Shown piece by piece: positions 21,222 through 31,610 of a stretch of DNA of 64,000 nucleotides. This DNA is from Dioszegia crocea. Its lineage: Eukaryota > Basidiomycota > Tremellomycetes > Tremellales > Bulleribasidiaceae. Every line of letters starts with the position of its first letter. Positions within the stretch are counted from its first letter, which is position 1. Location: assembly GCA_001600615.1 (NCBI GenBank), contig BCKK01000001.1, positions 3,105,826 to 3,169,825 on the forward strand, written 5' to 3'. Under the pieces are notes generated by a model that had not been told where the DNA came from, ran no database searches, and saw only the letters and a program-made list of their open reading frames with translations. The translations under genes and the position numbers were made by a program.

Positions 21222-23562
21222 ATGTCGGCCAACCCGCCAATCCTCACTGTCCCTCATCAGGCCCCTTACCCCAACGAGCACATCCACCGCTACCTATCTT
21301 CTATCCGCCCTGAAGGTGCAAATTACGTCGCTGAAGGACATAAGCGATTCGTATACGAGCAGGAGCATGGATTCGAGAAGGTGTCAAGTTTTTGGGCAAA
21401 CGGGGATGAGAGCAGTCTTGGGAAGTGGAGTGAGGAGGTCATGGGTAGGAGGGCGAGAGAGGATTCATCACCTGCAGGTTGGACAGTCAGGCGTGCAAAA
21501 GATGCCAATGAGGACAACAGGCGGCGCGACTCTCTGCCTGTTGCCGATTCGCGCGGACGGTCGACTGAGGGCGAAAAGGCGCAGAGAAGGGCCAGGGAGG
21601 ACGACGAGTCGTCTATCAGCGCGACAAGCTCAGCAGATCGTAAGTCCAGCTTGGTATTTTCTGCTCTTAGTACACCCGATTGAACTGGACTTGCTGACCT
21701 ATCAGGCCGAGAGCAGCGCAAACTACGGAGAAGGGATAAAGCAGCCATCCGTCGTCCCCCTGCATCTCCTCCTCCCCATCGCGGCAATCGATACGCACCG
21801 CAGGACGAATCTGAAGCGTCTGGATCACAGCTTCTGCATGCTAGGCCGACAAAGAGGCGCCGGGGAGACGGAGATGGTATAGGCTTGATGGCGCATTTCG
21901 AAGCGAAGAATGTCGCCGTGAAGAGATTGACTGTGAGTGCAGCACGGCCCCGAATGTTGGGCGACGCTGACAAGATAGTTGAAGCCGGGTGCGTCTAAGG
22001 GATTCCTGGATAAGGGCGCATCATCAGCTCCTGTCCGACCCTCCAGACGCCTGGCTGTCCCCGAAAGTGAGTTCATCCATATCAAAGCTGATACGATAGC
22101 TCGACCAGTTAATGGCGAAGATTGGCGGTTGTCTTGGCGTACGGACACCATAAAGGCGGCGAACCCACAGAGCTCAACACCGAGACTCGCTCCCTCGCAC
22201 CATGGCCATAAGGCGCCTCATCAATGGACTAGCTATCACTCCGGCCGACTCCCCCCTCCGGGTCGTACCAATTCACCATCATGGCCGAGCGTAATTTCAA
22301 CAAGCGCTAGAAGCCGGAATCGTCCTTCGATCTCGTCTAGGCCTCGCGTCCCTTCCTCAATCCCATCTGACTTTCCCCCTATACCTCCCTCCCTACCCAG
22401 TCCATTCGTCAAAGCTCCAGCTCGGCATCTAGTCCCTGGATCGGACATTAATTACCGAGCTTTCCACTCCAAAAGCGCGAAATGGGCCCTTGGCGAATCG
22501 GCGTCTTCGGCGGCACCTGCAATCCGACGTTCACCACAACGCCGCTTACCACCGCCGAATCAGGTCGAGGACCTTGGAGCGGACATCGGTATAGGTATTC
22601 GAACTGGCACAGGTGGGCCGGTCCGACCTATGACAATGCTCCCTCCAAATCTGTCAAACACGGGCGCACATCCCCAGTCGCTCGATGGGCCTGCATCACA
22701 CACGAAAGCACCCAAAATACACATAGAAATGGATCCCGATCATCTCTATTCCGCGCCAGGTAAGAAATCACTCATTCATCCTCGCCCAAGTCCCAGTCCA
22801 CCCGAGCCTCCCCAAGCGATACCGCACGTCAGACCCTCGCATTCCCCATCGGCGAATACGCCTAGCCAGGTCCTGTTACCAGCCACACCTGCATCGCTCC
22901 ACCACAAACTCCAATCCAAATCTTTCTCTGGCGATGACTCTCGAGGTCCTCTCATACGCGACTACGTTCCCGTTCTTGACGCTGCCGATCCGCCTGGTCA
23001 GATTACCCCTCCAACTTCGCGATCGAGGTTTGGCGCTCAATTCTCGCTCGACGGATCCGGATTGGCGGAATCCCGGGCACATGACCCTCCCCTTATTCGG
23101 CCGGTCCGCACCAGTCCATCACCGCGAGCGGCACTGGTCCAGCCACCGTCACCGGTACCCGGCTACGAGTACGTACCTCGAGATGTACCCATTCCTTCTC
23201 GCGATAACCTCTTCGCTCCTCCCATGCCCGAATCGAATGTGTATACCGATGAATTCCCTCCAGCAGCTGACCTCACCAGTGAAGCTTTGATAACGCCTGA
23301 CGACCGATTTCACTCGCCACGAAACCCCTTCTTTGGCCTCGATGTCGACCAGTACATTTCGGACGCCCCTTACCCTGTCTCATCACCCCGCTTTCTTTAC
23401 CCAAACACGTCAAATGCGGTACGCTATTCGGGCGACTCTCGGATGTGGGAGGATGCAGGGAGGGCAGTTGGGCCGTACACGCCCCGCGGCATAACTTGGG
23501 GTGATGAAAGGGACGAAGAGGAATTGAGGAACTTTTGGAAAGATCGGCCTGCTATTTTGTAG
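21222..23562 (+). CDS. Unrecognised 742-aa Pro/Ser-rich protein
   Basis: Exons 21222-21639, 21706-21932, 21979-23562 with clean GT-AG introns (branch points GCTGAC). The first 75 residues look folded (PNEHIHRYLSSIRPEGANYV, GHKRFVYEQEHGFEKVSSFW); the next part is charged and contains a basic cluster TKRRRGDGDG that could be a nuclear signal; the long third exon encodes a mostly disordered Pro/Ser/Arg-rich region, with a more ordered end (TPRGITWGDERDEEELRNFW). I do not recognise a domain. Head-to-head with the sirtuin gene over 244 bp. Confidence 0.75.
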
Positions 23563-23851
23563 TCATTTGGCCTGTTCGGATGTGCATTGTTTGTGTATAG
23601 TTGTACATACGCTCATTGCGACAGCCTACTGTACCTATCCAAGCTGCTCATGGCTTCTGACGGGGGCCGATAATCTCGGATGACGTCAACCCCTTTGATA
23701 TCGGTGGCAAGTTAGTCATGCCTCGCTCATACTCTGCAACGATCATACATCTTCCAGTATTCTATCCCGTCAACTAAACCACCTTCGCATCAGTCGAAGT
23801 CTCCGCTTACTCTCTCTCTCGCCCCTATCGATTCATACCCGTTTGTTCAAC

Positions 23852-24909
23852 ATGTCTGCGCCTATTATTGAGACACACGCGCCATCTCATGTGACCTCCA
23901 ACCCGGCCGTGATCAACCCTCCTAGTGGACACGATCTCACCGCCCGACAATCAACCGCTGACAACTTCAACGAGATACTCAACCGGAGTCAGGACAAGGT
24001 TGATCAGTCTTTGGTCATCAGGGAGGTCGTGCCAGGACTTGTGACATTCTCCGTCCCTTTTGTAAGTTGCCTCTAGATAAATACCGGATACATCTGCGGT
24101 CTGGCTGATCATTTAGGCTCGTGGTAGCCTCGTTCCGATCGGCGGCAGAAGCACAGCCATCAAGCACTCGTCTGGAAATGTCCTCGTCTATGTTTCACAT
24201 CCTCACACTCCTGCAACCGCCGAGGTTCTTGCGGGCATGGGAGGAGAAGTCAAGTGGCTGGTCACGCCTGACGGAGAACATGGGATGAGCTTCAGACAAT
24301 ATGTTCAGGCATATCCTAATGCAGCGTGAGTCTGGAAAGAGTAGTGTGTTGTGCGCTTTGCTGATTGCCAGGACTATCGGAGTGACCCGCTTCAAGGACA
24401 AGATGCCTGAAGTCAAGTGGACTGGCCTTTTCGGTCTAGGTGGCGAGTCACAGAAGTACGGCTTCGAGGATGAGGTGAGTATTGTCATTGGCAGAGAAGT
24501 CCCACGCTGATAGTCAGATCACCCTACATCACGTATCCGCACACGTCAATGACGAGATCGTCCTTCACCATGCACCCTCCGGCACGCTGGTCGAGGCGGA
24601 TATGCTATTCAACCTCCCCCCGACAGAACAGTACAGTCGGTCTGGCGGGCTACCGTCATTGATGAAGTTGTTCGGAGGCGGCGCGACCATGTCACCAGGA
24701 GGCAAGGTGCACAATGTCATGGCGAATGGGCTGTACAAGGATAAATCGTGAGTTTTACCTGACTGCCACATTGACAAGGCAGATTGTTCAAAAAGGAACT
24801 TGCTCCCATCAACGCTCTCAAATGGGACCGACTCATTCCTTGTCACGGAGATGTCATCGAGACAGGCGGCAGGGCTGCTTGGGATAAGGTCTGGGCTAGT
24901 CACGCTTAG
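23852..24909 (+). CDS. DUF4336-like protein (metallo-hydrolase-related fold)
   Basis: Exons 23852-24061, 24117-24325, 24372-24474, 24518-24747, 24783-24909; 292 aa. The order of motifs, REVVPGLVTFSVPFARGSLVPIGGRSTAI, VLVYVSHPHTPATAEVL, EVKWLVTPDGEHGMSF, DEIVLHHAPSGTLVEADMLFNLPP and a C-terminal DRLIPCHGDVIETGG, resembles the DUF4336 family, which is related to the metallo-beta-lactamase fold. The paired His residues in TPDGEHG and PCHGD could be metal ligands. Start chosen at the first ATG (MSAPIIETH). Function unknown; family assignment is from pattern memory only. Confidence 0.75.
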
Positions 24910-25114
24910 TTGAAAATGCCTGCTCCACTCGTCTGTAGTATGTGAATAGAAGAAGTATAGTAGTCACGATTGAGTCATTCACCAGTCTGGTTAAAGTCGC
25001 AAGGTCTCCATCCATTCTAGGTGATCCATACTGGTACACCATTTGACATTATCTAAGATCTAGACTGCTTTGCATCCCCTGGCTTCAGATGCTCATCCCT
25101 GATCACTCGACCCA

Positions 25115-26210
25115 TCACTTAGATCCTTCATCCGTCTTGCCACTTCCCAGCTGGCTCCCGAAGCTAAACCCGACGCTCCGTCTGGGACCGGCGACGGCCA
25201 TTTCGCTCCCCTTCTCCTTGCGGACCACGTCAACTCGCGGCGAAACCCCACTTGGATCAACGAGGGTGACAGCAGAGCCAAAGAGTAATGGTCGACTGGT
25301 GGATGCTCGCCTGGAAATGGGCACGGCGGGAGGTGGCATGGAGGGGTTGATGATGTCGGGTGGAGATGGTTGGAGGGGTTGCGAAGGGCCCGATCGTCCG
25401 ATCTCCACGCTGTCGGACGAAAGCTGGCTAGATTGACTAGGCTGCGAGTGATTTGTGGTTTGTGAGATTGGGGGATAGGCAGCACCTTGTGATTGTGATG
25501 GTTGTGAAAGACTCGAAGACGGGGCGCGATAGCCCACGCCAATCTGGGTAGATTGTGCCTGGGTCGGAGGAACGAAGGGGCTATTTGATCGCTGGCGTAT
25601 GCCTGACCCTTGGCTCAAGGATGCCGGCGGCTGGGTAGGGCGATCCTTTTGAGAAGCCTCGGGAGGGGATGGCGAACGGAGGAAGCCCATCAACATCTCG
25701 TCTGCTATTTCCGCGTCCTCCATTTGGCTCGAGACCGTCTCCCCATCATTAGAGCCCGTCCGTACTTGGCTTCCAAGTGTAAAGGAAAAGTTGCCGGGTG
25801 GTTGGGAGGGGAAAGAAGTGGCTTGTGGAAAGGATGGTATAGGGTAGGTTGTATCTGTTCCTATGCTCGTATCGCCGGTCTGAGAGTGGTGAACAGGAAG
25901 CTCATCTAACATCGTCAGCTGCCGGCAATGAGCATAGATGATCTTAGCAAGATCTTGCCGCACCTGATATCCGCCTGAATATCGGCTGTTGCGACCCATC
26001 CGTGACCAGATCTCTCCTCCATGATCCATCCGATACCTTTCTCCGCTTCACGCCCTTTAGGTCAACCGGAGGAGCTGCGTCTATGTGGCCAGATACGTGC
26101 TCGTCGAGCTGAGAGAGCGAGCCACAGATCGTGGCACAGTAGGCCCATCTAATATATCAGTACTTGATTCTTGTCTACTGAAAAGTTGCAGCTCACCTGC
26201 AGGTGTACAT
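25115..26210 (-). CDS. C2H2 zinc-finger protein, 329 aa
   Basis: Exons (minus) 26210-26197 (14 nt), 26148-25964, 25905-25115. The first two exons join to MYTCRWAYCATICGSLSQ and LDEHVSGH, a single C-x4-C-x12-H-x3-H finger at residues 4-26 with the Trp seen in GLI/AEBP2-like fingers. A short basic region (KGVKRRKVSDGSWRRDL, about 38-55) follows, then a long Ser/Pro/Gln-rich tail. If the 58-nt intron 25906-25963 is ignored, a 304-aa frame beginning at 26029 appears, but it lacks the finger; splicing joins the finger frame to the same tail and the total is 990 nt. Probably a nuclear regulator; target unknown. Confidence 0.72.
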
Positions 26211-26897
26211 GATTGCAGCCTGTCAAGCTGAGATGTATGTATGCAGTTGTATCTGGTAACTTATGGAAGAGAGACAGCTACATGCAAAAATACTTTGTTG
26301 TGAGTCGCGTATCGAAGTGGGGGACATTACGGCATCTCCACCGGATATAGCTGTTTGTGGCACTCGGGCCGGTACAATCCTTCTGCATCAGTTTATGACT
26401 TCGTGCCTCTAGTGGTGTTTGTGCTCATATGTAGTCCTGCTGGACCACAGAGGCGGTAGTACGAGAAGTGAGTGGATTCTGCTGGCGAGCGTGAGCAAGT
26501 ATCACCTTCTGGTTGGGCGGAGATGAGCCAGATGCCCGTAAATGGTGATGTCGCGGCCGCGGCCGTGGCGATGGCGAAGTGAGAGAATGTATAAGATAAG
26601 AGACAGGTGAGATACCATCAGCCCCAGACCAGGGCTTGGGTGTCGCTTCCATACTTTGGTAGCCCGAGCTTGGATCCCCAGATACAATTCATAGGACGCT
26701 GTCTTGATTTCCAGAGACAGCGCTTGTATTCCTATGTCGCTAGCTGCCCGTCCGGCCCTCAGTCTTCCCTGTCCTCGCCCTCGCCCTCGTCCAGACTCCA
26801 CGCGCTGCACTCCTCGACGCACCACGCGATCGTAGCAGGCAGCTGAGCGCGGCAGAGGGCGGGGGACGTGATTGTTAGAGACACGCCATCGAAAGTC
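26211..26897. other. Protein-gene-poor stretch before the tRNA
   Basis: 687 bases including the promoter of the C2H2 gene. Contains a GC-rich patch of GGCCGCGGCC type near 26553-26570. Long minus-strand frames crossing here have no splice structure or recognisable product. Confidence 0.5.
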
Positions 26898-26986
26898 GTC
26901 CGCATGGTGCAGTCGTAGCATGCCTTCTTCCGATTTTGGACATTGTATACCGGAGGTGGTCGTGGGTTCAATCCCCACTGTGGATT
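26898..26986 (+). tRNA. tRNA-Arg(CCG) with a 17-nt intron
   Basis: A full cloverleaf can be drawn: acceptor GTCCGCA (26898-26904) with TGTGGAT (26979-26985, two G-U pairs), D arm GTGC/GCAT with a 7-base loop AGTCGTA, anticodon stem CCTTC/GGAGG, loop TTCCGAC once the intron 26934-26950 is removed, variable TGGTC, T arm GTGGG/CCCAC with loop TTCAATC. The anticodon CCG is at 26930-26932 and the intron sits after base 37, the standard place for nuclear tRNA introns. A-box TGGTGCAGTCG and B-box GGTTCAATCCC are present, and a TTTT run follows. Oddities: the D-loop has CG instead of GG, and the base after the acceptor is T, rare for position 73. Confidence 0.75.
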
Positions 26987-26987
26987 G

Positions 26988-26991
26988 TTTT
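26988..26991 (+). terminator. RNA polymerase III terminator of the tRNA
   Basis: TTTT directly after the tRNA-Arg, the usual Pol III stop; a second TTTT lies about 10 bases further. Confidence 0.6.
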
Positions 26992-27896
26992 GCTTGTTTT
27001 GCACACCCCCATGCACTCGCGAGGCTTCCAGGAGCTCGAGGAAGCAAAGAAAAGTCGTTTCGAATACTGGTTTTGATGATTTGGGCGCCACTTTCCTGAT
27101 GAAACACCCAGAACTGCCTGGAGCGTTTCAGATCGACTCCGTGTTTCATAATAACACACTGAAACACGTGCTCCGTGGACACGGGCCAGCCTTCGTTCGA
27201 GTTCAGGCATTTCTGCCTGCCAGATGCAGGGCATTGTTCATCCTCGCTCTCGCTCAGCGTCTCAGCCTTTGCAACCTCACCAGGTTCGTTCATACGTGCG
27301 CGAGATTGCTGTACTGCTATCTACCCCAGACCAGCCTAAATACTGCGCAGCAAAACAAGCAATGCGAGCAGTCATATTTGTCGAATTATCGTCCAAATGT
27401 GGAGAGGTAGCTCCCTGCCTGTCTTTCCATTGAACTCAATATGTGATCAGAGAGCTAGTGAACATCATCCTTGGCAGCACACACTCGCCAATGACGAATT
27501 TTTCGCTCAAAGATAAAGCGATCCTGCGGTTCTGTGTGGTGCCGAGATATTTCCTCGCCCTTCAATCCCTGTCGAGATCGGATTCAGAAGTTTGAACGTA
27601 TGCATACTGTCAGCACCAAGGACGGCATCATCCAGTAGGCTGCCTGATCCATCAGTGTGAAGAACGCTGGTACATGTCGATGGGTTAATGCGCAAGTACG
27701 GCCGAAGGCGCAATGAAGCCATAATAACTATTGCGCGTATAGTGAGAAGGCGTTGTTTATAGCCTGCGGGGAGTCGGAGCGTAGGTGCGTGCAAGGACGG
27801 TTGACCAAGCTTAGTTCAGCAAGACTGTCGTATCCAGTTCAAGATTGGCATGATTGGCGCTCGAATCAAAAGAATCCCACTGTGGTTTCCTGTTCG

Positions 27897-27967
27897 GAGA
27901 TTTGCGGCGTTATCTTCAGAATTGCCTTGAGCATTTCGGGTCCAAGTGGCCGAAGGTTCCGGGGAGG
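27897..27967 (+). repeat. Imperfect direct repeat, copy 1
   Basis: Shares with copy 2 the ordered blocks GCGGCGTTATC, GCATTTCGGG and AAGGTTCCGGGG at matching spacing, about 143 bp apart. Confidence 0.6.
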
Positions 27968-28040
27968 GTGATCATGGTTCCGGGGGAGCCAGGCCTCCAC
28001 CGTGGGGATTGAACCTGGAACCCGGAAATGTCCCGGGAAT

Positions 28041-28110
28041 CTGCGGCGTTATCTCTCCCACTCACCTACGCATTTCGGGATCAAACCCCCAAGGTTCCGG
28101 GGGAGTGGCG
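28041..28110 (+). repeat. Imperfect direct repeat, copy 2
   Basis: Carries CTGCGGCGTTATC, GCATTTCGGG and AAGGTTCCGGGGG in the same order and spacing as copy 1. Confidence 0.6.
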
Positions 28111-28865
28111 AAGCTGCGCAAAGATTCAACCCGGGGAAGCAGACCGTTGTGTTGCATATACTCCACGATAGACGATACATGTGCTGCATAGATCTCTTTC
28201 ATGCCACTATTGGAGCCCAGAGAACAGCTCCTGGAATCACCAATGCGGGTTAGAGGGCCATCTCTGATTCTCAACAACCTTTGCTCGGCCCAAAAGACAT
28301 GGTGCCAGAGCCCAAGTGGAAACCCCCTCCCCTCTCTCCACAGGGATGTACTAGTCACAGTGTTGCCGGCGGTCTGAAGTTCGTATCGCGCAAGGCCTAG
28401 AGGCATCAGAGCTCCCTGATGAGTGAGACATCCAGGGGCTTTCCTGAGCTGGGCTGGAAAGCCTTTGCGAGTTTGCCGCGGCTGAAGGTGGAGCAGACAA
28501 AATGGTCTACTCGAGAGAATACTGCCCGCAGATTTGCTCTCAGGTCAGACCCATACTGAAAATGTCCACTCCTGTTTGCTGGAGGTATGATCATCAGCGG
28601 CGTTTCAGATTGATGCCGGGTTTCAGCTTCACTTCGAGGTTCGCTTCCGTTGGAGACTCCTCACCATGACTCACTTCGGCGCGACTTCGGTTCACTTTCA
28701 TCAAGATAGCGTCACGTAGAGCATCGTGTTACCCTACAGCTACATCCTAGCCTACAGCAGGGACCAATGATGCTCTGGTCACCGAAAATCGCTGGACAAG
28801 CATAATAATCACGGTTCAGCGTCAGCCATCTCAACCATATCGCCTTTCCTTCCCTCGGTATCACC

Positions 28866-29787
28866 ATGGACGAGACGACAACAAATGCCGGTAGTGAGGC
28901 AGCGTCCCTCGATGCCGACCCACCGGCAAGTGGCAGTGACGGGGCAGCATCCAAATCTACCACAAGGTCGCCTCACGAGAAGGTATACTACATGTCGTGC
29001 GACGGCGATGCGAGTGTCAAGTTCGCGGAGCACATCAGACTTATGAGGCGAGCCAAGAAGCGCTAAGGTGTCCTCTGGAATTGTGCAAGGAAGAGGTGAG
29101 CGGGCGGTTTCTTCTCCTTCTGTGACAGTGATTCCTGCTGACTTATAAGGATGGTAATTCCAGCGAAAAGCCAGAGGCAGAGTGCGGAGAAGCGGGTGGG
29201 GGCGTGACAGAGTTTCCAGGAAGCGCGAAGATACCCCAAGAAGTGCGTTCATGGTCCTTCCTACAAGAAATAAGACTGAAGCCCACAGAGTAAAGACGAT
29301 CAGCCAGTCAAGGAGTCGGCCGACTCTCATCCATTGATCGAAATCGTTCTGTTCCTTCCCGTTGAATCAGGAGAGGTGGGCGCCCCTTTCCGCTGGCTGG
29401 TCCCGCCCGGCAAAATGTCTGATTGTGAGTCTCGTCTACTATGTCCGCGACTACAGTATTTACCCAAGAAGGAGCTAAAATTACCTAGTACTCATCTCCT
29501 GCTGCGAGGATGCCCGAGGCGACGCGAACAAAACGACAGTCTACCTCGAGGCCAGCCGCGCTCGGCTAGAGGAAAGGACAAACGAGGTTCACTCTACGTA
29601 TACAACTATCCTCTCACACCGCGCTAGACTTTTGGCGCTTGGGGACCTCGGCGGCGTTGCAGAGACCAATAGGATGCTGCGGGAGCTCGTGGGGATGGCG
29701 CGGCTAGAACAGGCATCTAGTGATAGGCTGGCGGCCTTTGGACACCGGCGCTATCGGCCATCAGTGTACGATACGCAGTTGCTGTGA
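28866..29787 (+). CDS. Unrecognised acidic 233-aa protein
   Basis: Exons 28866-28982, 29039-29095, 29150-29242, 29289-29424, 29489-29787. Introns 2-4 have strong GT-AG ends (intron 2 with GCTGAC), and the joined frame stays open for 702 nt: an acidic N-terminus, a possible folded part (LIEIVLFLPVESGEVGAPF, then KTTVYLEASRARLEERTN), and helical, charged C-terminal repeats of Leu/Arg/Glu. Intron 1 (28983-29038) is the weakest: donor GTATAC, acceptor CACATCAG, no clear branch point; without it the frame closes after 66 aa. A 173-aa minus-strand frame over the same DNA is treated as a shadow. No domain recognised. Confidence 0.6.
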
Positions 29788-30000
29788 CTAGGTAGAGAAT
29801 GTGCAGGAGAAATACGGGTCGATAGTGTATAATTTATGGTTGTTGTGTTTTCCGTGTATGTGATAATGGGGAAAGGTAGCATATCCATGCTACATACGCA
29901 TTCTTCTAGCGATTTTGTTTCAACAAACAATCTACACCCCATATCCCAAATCTCTTCTATCCACAATGGGTCCCGTTTCACAATTTTGGCCAATCGCCGC

Positions 30001-31436
30001 TCATGTGGCCTTGGCGAGGATAGCCTTGGTGAAGTCCGAAGTAGACGCGGAACCTTTCTCATCAGCTCAAAGCCTCCCCTAAGAAAGATCAACTCACCAC
30101 CACGCATGTCAGCAGTCCTGACCTTGCCCTCCTGGATGACATCGTAGACCGCAGAGGCAATAGTGTTGGCCTGGGTCTCGAGGCCGAGGTGTCGGAGCAT
30201 CATGGTGGCGGAGAGGACCATGGCGGAGGGGTTGGCCTTGTTGGTGCCCATGATATCTTTACCGACGTGCCTGCATCCGGGCTCGAAGAGGGCGTATTCG
30301 CGACCAAAGTTGCATCCGGGAACGACACCGGGTCCACCAACGAGGGCTGGGATTTAGCTAGGGGTCAAGTGAAAGAGGGTAGACTCACCAGCTCCGATGT
30401 TGCTAACGATGTTACCGTACAGGTTGGGCTAGAAGTCAGCGCGATACCGACAAAACAACTCACCATAACCATAACGTCGAACTGCTGGGGTCGGGACACA
30501 AGCTGCATCGAGGTGTTGTCGACAATCATTGAGTCGAATTCGATACCGGTGTGTCCGTACTCGGTCTCGGCGATACGCTTGCAGGTGTTGAGGAAGAGAC
30601 CATCACCGAGCTTCATGATGTTGGCCTTGTGGACACAGGTGACCTTCTGCAATGGCGTCAGTGGAGTCCCAGCCAAGTTAAAAACAAACACACCTTGCGC
30701 CCGTTCTTCATGGCAAAGTCAAACGCAAATCGCGCGATCCGCTCAGCCTTGGCCCTCGTCGAGATCTTCAAGCTCTCAACGACGCCGGGGAAACTCTGGT
30801 GCTCGAGACCAGAGTACTCGCCCTCGGTGTTTTCACGAATGATGGCAAAGTCGACGTTCTCGTGGCGGGTGGGGAAGCCAGGGAGGGTCTTGCAGACCAC
30901 GACTGAGGCGTAGATGTCGAGCGTTTGACGCATGGCGACGTTCCAGGAGTTGTGACCCGAGGCGTCGGCGGGGGTGAAGAGGATACCTAAAGTCAGGCGT
31001 ATCTACAATAATGACTCACCCTTTAGTCCAACCTTATTCCGCTTCAAACTCTCCATAGCCTGCTGGAATAGCTCATCTCCACCGGGTGTCTCGCCCGAGA
31101 CATCGTGCTGCTCGAATTGCACGGGAACTTTTAACTCGGTAAAGATGTCCTTGACGGAGTTGGTGATTTCTTTACCAATACCATCACCGGGGATGAGGGT
31201 GACGGTGTATTTGCCTGTGAATCAGCTGAGCTCTAGCCATTGCTGGTTGGACATACCGCCAAACTTAGAGGGAAGCTGCGAATATCAGCAATGGCCTCAA
31301 GTGCGGAACTGGAAACACCTACTCTTCGCTCCTCTACGGTAGTGGCCATACCCCTCGCCACAGGCATAACTGTGGAGCGGGCGACACCATTTCGTAGGGC
31401 GGATGAGGCTGTTGAGCGGAGGGTAGGGGTGAACAT
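30001..31436 (-). CDS. IDH1: NAD-dependent isocitrate dehydrogenase subunit 1, mitochondrial
   Basis: Exons (minus) 31436-31323, 31275-31257 (19 nt), 31214-31020, 30986-30694, 30646-30464, 30428-30389, 30346-30098, 30053-30001; 381 aa. TCA-cycle oxidation of isocitrate to 2-oxoglutarate as part of an Idh1/Idh2 hetero-octamer. Begins with an Arg/Ser/Thr-rich presequence, then [26 protein letters not shown], the conserved [60 protein letters not shown] and [12 protein letters not shown]. The residues around the EYSGLEH and VDNTSMQ motifs follow the Idh1 rather than the Idh2 pattern. It shares a 174-bp promoter with the divergent Trm140-type gene. Confidence 0.95.
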
Positions 31437-31610
31437 GGCTGGGTGTAGATGATAGATGAGAGTATAGATTGAGCGGCTGGATGTTCTTTGCTTTCCTTGC
31501 GGTTTCGCGACCCACAACCCCTGAATCACTCATCGGCATTCTCCGGCCGAACATTCCCGCAGCTGACGTAAAATTCACAGCGCGTCAGGCCAGGCCAGCT
31601 GGAAATTTCA
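31437..31610. promoter_or_regulatory. Short bidirectional promoter, IDH1 / TRM140
   Basis: Only 174 bp separate the two divergent start codons. Holds no recognisable TATA box on either side. Inferred from gene arrangement alone. Confidence 0.45.

Larger units (their letters stand above)
26992..28865. other. Protein-gene-poor stretch, about 1.9 kb
   Basis: No ATG-led, splice-supported frame is visible on either strand. It holds an imperfect duplication (27897-27967 and 28041-28110) and a tRNA-like B-box remnant near 28003-28016. The longest gene-poor interval of the window. It could be a site of decayed insertions, but no element is recognisable. Confidence 0.55.

Noticed and set aside
25115..26029. 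Unspliced 304-aa protein as the main product
   Set aside because: Splicing the 58-nt intron joins the same tail to an upstream zinc finger with exact phase, which chance would rarely provide; kept only as a possible isoform.
26502..27293. 263-aa minus-strand frame
   Set aside because: It runs through the tRNA-Arg on the opposite strand; the VGIEPTT-like words are what an antisense tRNA T-arm gives when translated. No splice signals or domain.
28003..28016. Second tRNA-like B box (minus strand)
   Set aside because: GGTTCAATCCC is present but its flanks do not pair as a T stem and no D or anticodon arm can be drawn.
28809..29330. 173-aa minus-strand ATG-led frame with hydrophobic start
   Set aside because: Lies opposite exons 1-4 of a plus-strand model with strong GT-AG signals and a longer open frame; treated as a shadow, though not fully excluded.
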